Source: CAZAKZ01 sp964485695 (GTDB lineage Bacteria; Planctomycetota; JAFGQW01). From it: DNA of 42,373 bases. The translations under genes were made by a program, and so were the position numbers. Positions 1 through 9,700 of the stretch are shown piece after piece. The notes beneath the pieces are model-generated. The model was not told where the DNA came from, did no database searches, and worked only from the letters and a program-made list of their open reading frames with translations. Location: the NCBI GenBank assembly GCA_964485695.1, contig CAZAKZ010000039.1, positions 1-42,373 of the forward strand, in the 5' to 3' direction. Numbering within the stretch: position 1 is the first letter of the stretch; every line of letters begins with the position of its first letter.

Positions 1-67
1 GCCGCGACCACGGTGGGGGCCGAGAGGACGGCAGGGGGCTTAACGGCATTGGGTCTACTGCGGGTAC

Positions 68-1267
68 GTGGGCGGGTCCTCCACCACGGACCGCGCCACG
101 GGTATTGCCGTGGACGGTTCCGGAAACGCCTATGTGACCGGCCTGACCGCGAGCACCGAGACCACCTTCCCGGTGACCGTGGGTCCCGACCTGACCTACA
201 ATGGTAGCAACGATGGCTTCGTGGCCAAGGTGAACGCGGCCGGGACGGCGCTCGTCTACTGCGGCTACGTCGGGGGGAGCGGGGTGGATGCGTGCCAGGG
301 CATCGATGTGGATGCGGCCGGAAACGCCTACCTGGCCGGAATGACCAACAGCGCGGAGGCGACGTTTCCGGTGAAGGTGGGCCCGGATCTCACCTACAAC
401 GGCCCCACCACCGCGCCCTACCCGCCGGGGCCCTACGGGGACGCCTTCGTGGCCAAGGTAAATACAGGAGGCACTGCCCTCGTCTACTGCGGGTATGTCG
501 GAGGATCGGGATCCGAGACCGCGAACGATGTCGCAGTGGATGCGACCGGAAGCGCCTGCATCACCGGCACGACCTGCAGCACCGAGGCCACGTTTCCCGT
601 CCGGGATGGTCCGGACCTGACCTACAACGGCCCGAACTACAATCCTCCGAGGGTGGAAGGAGACGCGTTTCTGGCCCGGATTCACCCGACCGGCACGGTC
701 GTTGTATGCTGCGGCTACATCGGAGGCATCCTGGACGATGAGGGAATCGCCCTCCAGGTGAGCGCCTCCGGCGACCTATTCGTGGCCGGCCATACTTCCA
801 CCAGCACGGTGTCGAACTTTCCGGTCCGGGTGGGCCCGGACCTGACGCCCAACGGCGGGCCGGACGGCTTCGTGGCCAAGGTCTCCTTCACGCTGCTGGA
901 CGGCGCCGGTACGCCCCGCCCCGGAGGGATTGTCAATCTCGCGGGACTCGCCAGCGGCGATGCGGGTCTGGCCTGGCAGATGGGATCCTCCTTCGGCACC
1001 GGCCCCCTGAACATCGACCAGCGGCAGCTGCATCTGTCGGCGGACCTGCTGCTGACGATCACCGTCGCCGACATGTGGCCCTCGATCTTCTCCGGCTACC
1101 GTGGAATCGTCGACCTGAGCGGCCGGGTACCTGCGTCCATCCACATCCCGAACGCACCGGTCCTCATCGGCCTCCGTATCCACAGCGCCTTCGTGACCCT
1201 GAACCCGGCCGCGCCGTCGGGCATCCAATCGATCTCGAACACGTTTTCGTTCTCGATCACGAAGTAG
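68..1267 (+). CDS. SBBP (beta-propeller) repeat surface protein, 5' partial and frameshifted
   Basis: The product is built of about four repeats of 65-75 residues. Each carries a 'D-G-x-G-N-A-Y-V-T-G' strand, a 'TFPVxVGPDLTYNG' segment, 'DGFVAKVN' and 'TALVYCGYVGGS'. These are hallmarks of SBBP repeats, which form extracellular beta-propellers. After the last repeat (about residue 275) a domain of about 120 residues ends the protein; it holds 'FSGYRGIVDL' and 'IHSAFVTLNPAAPSGI', a C-terminal beta domain I associate with planctomycete-like secreted proteins. The GTG at 68 lies inside a repeat, so it is not a real start. The repeat continues leftward as tac-tgc-ggg-tac but meets TAA at 41-43, while the expected 'LTAL' sits in another frame. 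One extra G near 51-53 explains this. Either the gene is decayed or the base is a sequencing error. Function is inferred only as extracellular binding or structural. Confidence 0.8.
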   Translation: MGGSSTTDRATGIAVDGSGNAYVTGLTASTETTFPVTVGPDLTYNGSNDGFVAKVNAAGTALVYCGYVGGSGVDACQGIDVDAAGNAYLAGMTNSAEATFPVKVGPDLTYNGPTTAPYPPGPYGDAFVAKVNTGGTALVYCGYVGGSGSETANDVAVDATGSACITGTTCSTEATFPVRDGPDLTYNGPNYNPPRVEGDAFLARIHPTGTVVVCCGYIGGILDDEGIALQVSASGDLFVAGHTSTSTVSNFPVRVGPDLTPNGGPDGFVAKVSFTLLDGAGTPRPGGIVNLAGLASGDAGLAWQMGSSFGTGPLNIDQRQLHLSADLLLTITVADMWPSIFSGYRGIVDLSGRVPASIHIPNAPVLIGLRIHSAFVTLNPAAPSGIQSISNTFSFSITK

Positions 1268-1287
1268 CACCGGGCTTTCACTTCCAT

Positions 1288-1297
1288 GGGGGGGGGG
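1288..1297. repeat. Run of ten G residues
   Basis: A homopolymer of ten G lies between the SBBP gene and the small membrane-protein gene. It is a potential slippage or sequencing-error site and lies close to two apparent single-base frameshifts. Confidence 0.9.
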
Positions 1298-1343
1298 CGG
1301 TCGAGTATGCTGGGTCCGATAATCCTCCCTCGAGGTGTACACC

Positions 1344-1584
1344 ATGAAACGGGATCAGCTGCCCCCGGGTTTCTACCTGATCTTCCTCATCGTCCTGCTG
1401 GAGAGGATGGTTCACCCTGCCCGCGGTGGGGGGACTCGTCCTGAAACTGGCCTTCGGAGGCTTTGGCCGGGTAGTGGAAGTGGTCGGCTATCCCGTGCTG
1501 GGCGTGTCCTGCCTGGTGTTCACCGCCTTGACCTTGATGCTTCTGAAGAAGGTCGTGGAAAGTGCGTCCAGGCCGGCAGGGTAG
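1344..1584 (+). pseudogene. Small hydrophobic membrane protein, frameshifted
   Basis: ATG 1344 opens a frame reading MKRDQLPPGFYLIFLIVLLER, a hydrophobic segment. Near 1401-1410 the sensible reading moves to the next frame, starting at 1408: 'WFTLPAVGGLVLKLAFGGF', then 'VVGYPVLGVSCLVFTALTLMLLKKVV', ending at TAG 1582-1584. Joined, the two frames give about 80 residues with two or three transmembrane helices and a basic tail, far more protein-like than the Arg/Pro-rich continuation of the first frame. A one-base change near 1401-1410 is implied. The family is not recognised. It may be a true pseudogene or a sequencing error like the one near position 52. Confidence 0.5.
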
Positions 1585-1606
1585 CAGCCTGTGAGCCGTC
1601 TTCCCC

Positions 1607-3613
1607 TCACCGGTCCACCTCGTACCCGCGGTAGGGCCTCGTGAGGAACTCCTTGGCGCGCTGGGCCTGCCAGTACTTCAAGCCCTGGGCGACGGAGTGC
1701 TCGTAGTGCGCACACGCCTTCTTCCTGTCCTTCCTGAGGTCGGCGATGTTGCCCAGGCGCAGGTAGATCCAGGCGCGGTGAAAGGGACCGCCCGCCCCGC
1801 GCTTCAATGCCTCCTTGAAGGCCCGGATGGCCTGGTCGTGTTCTCCGAGCCGGAAGTGGCACCGGCCGATGCCGGTGTAGGACACCGCCTTCTTGCCCGG
1901 GTCCAGATCTTCCTTCACCAGGTCCGTGAGCCGGGCGACGGTCCGCCTGAGAATCTCGGGATCCTTCTCACCGGAATTGACCACCCTCCGGATGAGGTCG
2001 CCGACCTCCTTGCCCGGGTCGGCCGGCCCCGCCGAGGGGCGCCTGGCGAGGAGACGGTAGTCGGGATCCACGAGGATCTTGTCCGGCTTGAACGGCGTTG
2101 TGAAGTTGAACTTCTTCCTTGCGCCGGCCAGCTTCACAATGGATACAACCTTCTTCTCGCCGCTCATGGCCACCAGCTCGACGTTCATCTTGAAGGGCCG
2201 GCGGGTGCCTTCCTGTGTGAGAGTGCCGGTGATCTTGAAGCGCTTCCCGGCGGGTTTGACGCGGTGATCCAGCTTCAGCTCGGGTATGCCCGGTTCTTCC
2301 CACTGCGTAACGACGGCCCGGCTGCCGCCTCCGCACCTGGCGAGCGTCTTGCTCAGGAACGCGTAGTCGATGGTCTTGCCCCGCTGCTCCTTGAAGAGGC
2401 GGGCCAGCGCCCGGGTCAGCTTCTTTTCGCCCGCGGCCCGCTCGACCATGGCGATGAGCATCATGCCCTTCCTGTAGGCGTGGGAGTCATACGTCATCGG
2501 GTCCACCCCGGAGCCCCATCCCCGGATGTCTCCGAGGCGGATCTCCTTTCCGGCGGCGGCTGCCTTGTGAACCCGTCTCACTGCCCGCAGGCGCTCGCTC
2601 CTCGCAGCCTCCTCACCGGCGTCGCGCTGGAGGAACCTGAGGGTCGAGTAGCAGGCCAGGGCCTCATTGGCAAAGTTGGAGAACATCACCTCGTGGCCCC
2701 ACCAGACGTGACTCACCTCGTGCGCCACTAGGGAGACGGCCCACGGGGCCACGCGGCCCGCCTGGAACGCACCCTCGCCGATGAGGGAATACCCGGCCTC
2801 GCCGTAGCCGCTGCCCTTGCCGAAAGCCGGCGGCATTTCCACCAGGGTGAACCGGGAGGCTTCCACCGGCCCGAACAGCTTGCTGTAAAAGGCATAGGCC
2901 CGCCGGGCCGCCTCGAGGAGGGCTGTGGCGGCCGCGACGTGGTTCTCGAAGACCAGCGCGTCGAGGGTCATTCCCGGGACGCCTTTCAGCTCGACGGTCT
3001 TGTAGGGGCCAGCCACGAGGCCGATCCTCCGCACCGGTTTTTTCTGCTCGAAGACCCAGGTGGTGCGGTCGCCGGGGGATTCCGGAGGTGCCTGGACGCC
3101 GGCCGTGCGCACGGCCCAGTCCTTCCTGGCGCGTACGGTCACCTTGTACGTGGCCACGTCGCCCCGGACCCGGGGATACCAGGCGTACTGGCTCCGGATG
3201 TAGGTGATCTCGGGGGAAACGCAGGTGCGGACAAAGCCTCCCCGGGACTCGGTAAACTGCTTGTGGGGTCTGCCCCTGGCGGTGAGGGTGATCTGCAGCG
3301 CCTCGGGCCCACCGTCGCCCAGCCCGGAGAGGTCGAGATGGACGGCCCCGTTGCCGGCGCTGAGCGGGATCTTCTTGCCCGCGGAGACGGCGGAGAGCAC
3401 CTTCACGGCATTGGCGCGGACGAGGGTCCATCTCTTCGGCAGAGCAGCGGCGCGGACCGTCAGGGTGACCGTTTCGATGAGCTCCTGGTCTTCCACGGTG
3501 ACGTCCATATCGTAGTGCAGGACATCCACTGTGTTCTGGGCCGCAACGGGATCACCAGGGAGCATTACGATTGCCAGCGCAACAAGGAAGAGAGGTGCAT
3601 GTCTCGTAGTCAA
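1607..3613 (-). CDS. Secreted M1-family-like zinc metallopeptidase with C-terminal TPR
   Basis: The 668-residue protein starts with a signal peptide ending near VAAQ (residues 22-26). A beta-rich N-terminal half precedes the gluzincin motif H298-E-V-S-H302 with Glu317 in 'NEALACY' as likely third zinc ligand. The spacing of 14 residues is shorter than the 18 usual in M1 aminopeptidases, so the loop is trimmed. 'YRKGMMLIAMVE' fits the helix carrying the catalytic Tyr. An Ig-like beta domain follows and the last 100 residues form TPR helices ('GRCHFRLGEHDQAIRAFKEAL'). The start is TTG at 3613, supported by an AAGGAG ribosome site seven bases upstream. It lies 145 bp downstream of the 2110-residue secreted protein on the same strand. 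Probable role: periplasmic or extracellular peptide cleavage; substrate unknown. Confidence 0.8.
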   Translation of the reverse strand: MTTRHAPLFLVALAIVMLPGDPVAAQNTVDVLHYDMDVTVEDQELIETVTLTVRAAALPKRWTLVRANAVKVLSAVSAGKKIPLSAGNGAVHLDLSGLGDGGPEALQITLTARGRPHKQFTESRGGFVRTCVSPEITYIRSQYAWYPRVRGDVATYKVTVRARKDWAVRTAGVQAPPESPGDRTTWVFEQKKPVRRIGLVAGPYKTVELKGVPGMTLDALVFENHVAAATALLEAARRAYAFYSKLFGPVEASRFTLVEMPPAFGKGSGYGEAGYSLIGEGAFQAGRVAPWAVSLVAHEVSHVWWGHEVMFSNFANEALACYSTLRFLQRDAGEEAARSERLRAVRRVHKAAAAGKEIRLGDIRGWGSGVDPMTYDSHAYRKGMMLIAMVERAAGEKKLTRALARLFKEQRGKTIDYAFLSKTLARCGGGSRAVVTQWEEPGIPELKLDHRVKPAGKRFKITGTLTQEGTRRPFKMNVELVAMSGEKKVVSIVKLAGARKKFNFTTPFKPDKILVDPDYRLLARRPSAGPADPGKEVGDLIRRVVNSGEKDPEILRRTVARLTDLVKEDLDPGKKAVSYTGIGRCHFRLGEHDQAIRAFKEALKRGAGGPFHRAWIYLRLGNIADLRKDRKKACAHYEHSVAQGLKYWQAQRAKEFLTRPYRGYEVDR

Positions 3614-3619
3614 GGTCTA

Positions 3620-3625
3620 CTCCTT
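3620..3625 (-). promoter_or_regulatory. Ribosome binding site fixing a TTG start
   Basis: On the minus strand AAGGAG lies seven bases before TTG 3613. No ATG or GTG in the frame is better placed before the signal peptide, so this site decides the start of the M1-like peptidase. Confidence 0.6.
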
Positions 3626-3758
3626 ATCACAAGCGCGTCGACGCTCCACGTTGTTTATGCCGTGAAAAGTCGGTTGACCGGTACAGTACACCCGAAAGTG
3701 GCACTCCCTGGTCCATTGCAGTCGGCCGAGTTTTTGGATAGCTCGCCAGTTCACGCGG

Positions 3759-6700
3759 CTACTGGGCCGGGGGCGCGACTTCGCGGATGACCGCGCCGTT
3801 CCCCTCGCTCAGCACCAGGATCGCGTACTTCGCCACACGCGGTGTTTCGGTCGCCGAGAGGGACGCGTAATCGAACCGGCCTCGGATATCTGTATAGCCG
3901 TCCTTGTAGAAACGCACCCGGCCATTGGCCATGCGCGCGAACACCTTGACGTAGACCGTACGCAGCGGCTGGCTGCTCTTTCGGTGGGTGACCCTGAGCT
4001 GGCCGTAGCGCTCCGTCCAGGTCACGTCGAGGGAGTTCGCATAGTAGGCCTGGCGCCTCGTGATCCCGGCACCGTCGACCTCGATCAGCACGTTCGCGTT
4101 CCGGAACTCGCGCGGTAGTTCGAACGTGAGGACGGCCTTGTCCTTCGGCAGATTGCGGGATTCGCTCCCGTTCGGTCGGATGAACGCGAACGATCCCGAG
4201 CCTTGCTGGACGAAGGGATGCGTCGAGAACAGGAACTCGACGTCCATGCGGTAGTAGCGGATATCGACGGAATCGAGGTTGCGGTAGGTGAGCGTGATCC
4301 GCTGGGACTCGACCTGGAGGTCGAGCGCCGGTTCCTCGGCCGCGAGGCGAGTCTGGCGCTCGGTCCGTTTCTCCCGGTCGCCCTGCGCCACGGCCTTGCC
4401 CTCGGCCTCGTCGAGGTGGTTCAGCACGTCCCGAAACCGCGACTGCCAGCGCAGCACCGGGTAGTCACGGTAGCGCTCGGCGATCCCGCGCGCGACCGCG
4501 CGGTCCGTGGAGAAGAAATCGAGGTAGGCGCGCATGTAGTCGTACTGCACGCGCGTGTGCAGGCGATCCGGCCGCACCCGGGCGAAGCACCCCATCGCGT
4601 CCTCGACGCGATCCTGTAGCAGCAGGTAGTAGGCCGCGCTCATCAAGTCCGCGTCGTCGAGCTTGGCCCGGTCTCCGAGGATGCGCAGGAACGCGGCATA
4701 CTGGTGGCCGAGGTGCCGGTTCATGATCCGATGGTCCTTGCCGATGCGGTGCGCGCGCGCGTTGAAGAGCGGCATGTACTCGATGTGCTGCCACGCGTGT
4801 CGTTCGACCGGATCGATCGTCGCGAGCGGCGAGGTCAGTGCCGTTCCGCATAGTGCCAGGAAGCGGTCCTGGTGACGCAGGTACTCCCGTGTGACCCCGG
4901 TATCGTGGTGTCGGATGCCGTACGACCAGAGCACGTCGGCGTAGACGTGACGCCGGTGCAACCGATCGAGTACCTTCTCGAACACGGCCTTGTCGCGCAT
5001 GCGCCACGCGATCTTCGCCAGATCGGTGCGCTGCAAGTTGGCCGCGTCGAGATAAGCGAGCACCTGCTCCTCGGTGCCGTTCTGGGAGACGTACTGCCAG
5101 GACGTCCGGTCGATCTCGCTCGGTTCCGGCACGACGCGAAGCGTGCTGGCTGCGGCGAAGGCGACGAGCTCGCCGTCGCGGGTGACGTGCACGGGGTAAT
5201 GCGGCGATTCACAGGTCGCGGGGAAATAGAAGGCATAGTCGATCGACGTCGTGGCGAACGCCGCCAGCGCGACGCGCTTTCCCTTCGTGAAGAAGCCGCG
5301 CTTCACCGGGATCGCTCCCCTCGGGATCTGCAGCAGCAGGTCCAGTTCGCGCGGCGAGGAACTCGGGTTGGTCACGACCACGCGACAGCCGTAGGCAACG
5401 TCAACCAGGAACTCACCCGTGAGGAAGGCATCGAACCGCTGGTTCCCCTCGAAGCGGAAGGGCTCGTCGAGGCGGTAGTAATTCTGGCTGACCAGGATCG
5501 GCGACTGCGTCCGGGCATCGGTCCGCTGCACCGGAACGATTTCCTTGCGGACCAGCAGCAGAGGACTCTTCGCCTGCAGGGTCAACCGGGAACCGTTGAC
5601 CCTGGTGACGTGGTCAGCCGGCTCGAACGGCAAATCGAGGACGGCCAGCGCGAACATCATCTCCGCGAAGTTGCCCGTGGCCTCGGCCAGGTTCGTGGAG
5701 AAGAACGGCTGGTCGGCCGGCGCCAGGGCGTAGTCCCGCCAGAAGCTGTTGGCGTCGATCAGGGACGCGACGTGCTTCGTGTTGCGGAGATGCCAGTAGT
5801 TGTTCTCGACGTAGGGTCTCGTCACGTCCGGCGCGCGGTAGAGCTCCCGCACGCTCTTGCGGCGGTCGAGGTCCCTGAGGCGAACTTTCGCGGCGTCGCC
5901 GGACGGCGCCCGGGGTCCCTCCCTGGGATCTTCCTCGAGTTCCTCCTCGACGACCTCATCGTCCTCGGGGGCCTTGTCGGCGCGGGCCCGGCGCAGCCTG
6001 CCCTTGGATTTCATTTTCTTATCCCGAGCGGCCGGCTTCCGGGCGGCCGCGGTGGCCGGCCTCGGTGCTGCTCGCCGCAGGTTCTCCTGCATCTTTTTGA
6101 GATTGGCGAGTTTGCCGGCAATCCCCTGCTCGGCCTCCAGAGCGCCGCTCCGCAGCGCGGTGTCGAACAGCCGTGCGAGTTTCTGTGGATCGGGCGGCAC
6201 GAGGTCGAACAGTTCCACTACGTGGCGGCGCATCGCGTCGGACTGGCCCGCGACGCGCCTGGCCAGCAGGATTCGCTCCACGATGTTCAACCGCTGGAAC
6301 GCCCACGGATCGAGAAACGGCGTCAGGTCGTTTTCGAGCAGCCAGTGATCGAGGAACGTCGGGTGGGCCTTGTTCGCGAGGTAAGGACGCACCACGGACC
6401 GGAAGAACGCAGGATCCTTCTCGTGGAGGAAGAAGTGGAGCTCGTGGCAAGCGTGCTTGTCGTAGTGCGCGCGCTTCTCCTCCGGCGTCAGCTTCGGCCA
6501 CTTCAACAGGAACGAGAACGATGCAAGATCGTCGTTGCCACTCAGCGTGCTGAACAGGCGGTAGACCGTCGCCAGCGAGTCGTAGGTCTCGGCCCTCGCG
6601 GTCCCGGCGTCGGCCAGAACCGCCTCACCACCCGCGGGTAGGAACTCGACGCGCCGCTGCTCCGAGAAGTGCGCGTCGGCAGGCAAGGCTTCGGCCAGCT

Positions 6701-9700
6701 GCTGGCTGCGCGGCGTCAACTTCGTCTCCGGCCGGGTCATCGTCGCGTAGACCGTGTCGTCGTCGTTGACGGCGACGACGTGGATCAACTGACCGCTGCC
6801 GAGTTTCTTCAGCGGCACGCGCACCACGCCGGCAGCGTCGGCGCGCAGGTTGGCGACCACGGTCGGCGGCTCCGGCAGGAACTCGAGGTTCGCGAAGGTG
6901 CCGGGCGACGCGCCCCCGAAGGAGCGGCCGGTCCCGCCGTAACGTCGACGCCCGCCGCGGCGACCACCGCGACGTCCGCCGAAGGCACCGCCAGCGCCCC
7001 CACCCATACCGATCGCGGTCGGGGATGCGTCCTCATCCATCAGGGCCCACGGATTCAGAAGCAGGCCGGGCCGCTCGAGCATGTTGCCGGGATACTTGGT
7101 CGCGAAACGGCGGTCGAGGATATACCGGTATTCAGCCCCGATCTCCCGTCCCGAGTGGTAGGTCGATTCCGGGTGAATCACCGCCGCCGTCGCGGGGTCG
7201 GGCCGTCCTGGCGCCACGAGGCCGGCGAAGGGATCGAAGGCCGCGACGTAGCGGGTCGCCACCACGTGCACCCGGGCGTCCTTACCGGCGTTGGCGAGCC
7301 TGACCTGGAGATTGTCGCCCTCCGCTTCCACGCTCGTGATATGCAGCGGGGCGGATCGGTCGATCTGCAGCATGCGGTCGCGCCCGACGGCCCAACCTGC
7401 GCTCCGTTTCCCCTGGGTGATCCGCACGGTGATCTGCTGCGCGGGCTCCTTCAAGTAGAGGCTGTAGTCGCCGGCCTCGAGGTTGCGCAGCTCGACGAAA
7501 CCCTTGCTGAGGGCGAGGTGCGGGAAGGCATCCCGAATGAAATGCCCCTTCCGCCGCTCGAGCAGCGATGCGACCTTGCGGGAGATCACCCGGGCGCGCC
7601 CCAGGTAGGGGACCCGCAGCGTCTCACCGGCGACGCCGTGGAGGACAGCCGGCCAGTTGCGGCGGGCATCCCTCAGCACCCACCACCGGGCCTTGTCCGG
7701 CAAGGCGTCCGCTTTGACTGCAACGATGCCGTCGAGCGGCCCGAGCCGGATGCGGCCGGCGGCGTCGGTCTTCAACGTTGCCGTGTGGGCGTCGGTGTAA
7801 TCCCGGTGGGCGAAGGTCAGGGTCACCGGACGCCCGGCCTTGGGCTCCCCGTTCTTGCCGAGCACGTCGAGGACATAGCCCCCCGGCGTCCGGCCGAGCA
7901 GCGGGCAGGCGATCTGCGCCGTGGCGTCGATCTGGTTGACGGTGAAGCTTTGCGCGGAAGTCCGCACGTCGATCTTCTTGCCCTGGGTCAGGCTCTGCAC
8001 CCGACCGCGCAGCGACACGGACACCACCGACAGCGCGGCGGGAACCTGGATCTCGTGGACGAGTTCGCGGTCGGCGGAGAGCGCGAGGTCCCGCACCTCG
8101 AGACTCGCGTCGACGCCGTCGCGGTCCCGCGACCGGATCGTCAGCACCAGATCCTCGAGCACCTCGAGGCTTATCGGCTGGCCGTTCAGGAGCAGAGCGG
8201 GCCGGACCAGGATCCGCGCGGTGTGGCGGGCGAGCAGCGCCTCGCGTTCCAGGTGGATACCGGCCGACAGCTTGTAGGTCTCGGCCTGGTGCTGGAATCG
8301 GGCGAGGCTGGCCAGCCGGCCGTGCAACAGGATCATGGTACGGGTACCCGGCTTCGTGGAGTAGGGCAAGACGACCTCGCCGCGCTTGTCCGCCGGGTAT
8401 TTCTTGCCGCCGAACCAGATCGAGGCCTCGCTGAGCGGGTGGCCCGCCTCGTCGCGCACCGTGAACACGTGCCCCGCCGCACCCTGACGCTCGGTGGTCT
8501 GTAGCCGCCCCTTCTGGATCACCGCGCGGCTCGAGAGTCCGTTGCCGATCAGCTCGACAACGTAGACCCCTGGCTTTTGTAGCGTGGTGAGGTCGAACTG
8601 GCGACGCACACGGCGCAGGGCGCTTTCATCATATTCGCAGATCAACTCCTCGTTCGCGACCAGACCGTCCAGGTTGATCGACGCATCCACGTCGCGTTTA
8701 AAGGCTCGCAAGTAGTTGAGCGTATTGATCTCGAAGACCTTGATCAGCAGCTTGCGGACGTTCTTGACGTCGACCGCGAGGGTGACCGGTTCGGTCGCGC
8801 CGAAGCAGCGGCGCTGCGTCGGAGCGAACTCGATTTCGACCCGGTCCTTGAGCTTCTCGTAGTAACCGGGATCATCGAGCAGCGAATACCACCGCTCCAT
8901 GTCGCCCACGCCCGCGAGGATCTTCGTCTCGGCGAATACCCTCCGGAGATAGTCGGTGCGCACCATCTCGCTGTAGGCCTCGTATGATTCCTCGGTCCGG
9001 AAGAAGTGCATGAAGTACGCTTTCACCAGCTTGTGGTCATTGCCGATGGCGCCGAGATCGGTCGGATAACGGCGTTTCGCGTCGACCCCGTGACCGGACC
9101 GGAGATGCCGGCGCACGTATTCCTGACTGGCGTAACTCGAGCGGCGAGGCAGGCGAAGATAGGCGCGGAAGCGGTCGCGATCGGGCTTGCCCACCTCGAG
9201 GTCGTGGCGCAGCCGGTGGAAGAGGACGTGGGCCTTGAGCGAGTTGTGCGCCGGCGTGAGACGCTGCGCGAAGGCCTGCAAGCGGTCGAGAAACGCTTCG
9301 CGTGCTACCAGGTCCCGCGGCCAGCTGACGTCCTCGTCGGGCTGCAACCGGCGCAGATAAATCTCGACGAACTTCGCGTTGTTGAGGAGCTTGGGGCCCA
9401 GGCGGACGCACTCGTCGAGCTGCTCCCGCAGCAACCTGCCGTGGATCGGAAGTGACCCGAAGCCCCGGCTCCGGCGATGCCCGAGGTTGCGGACGATCGC
9501 CGCGGGAAGGTTCGGGACGTCGGGCAGCTTCAACCGGCGGAGCAGGTCCATCAGCAGATCGGCGTTCAGGTCACTCGCGAGCAGGCTCTCGAGGGCCGTG
9601 TCGCGGAATCCCTTCACGGTGCGCGGGTGCCTGGCCATCGCGCGGCGAGTGAACGCGGCCGGCGACACGAGCGCGGAATCGAGGACGGTCGGCAGGTCCC

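Noticed and set aside
4872..8504. Long plus-strand open frames (589 and 611 codons) inside the giant secreted-protein gene
   Set aside because: They are antisense shadows of a high-GC gene; the minus-strand reading has a signal peptide, hydrophobic strand patterns and domain-like composition, while the plus-strand readings are Arg/Gly/Val-rich without domains.
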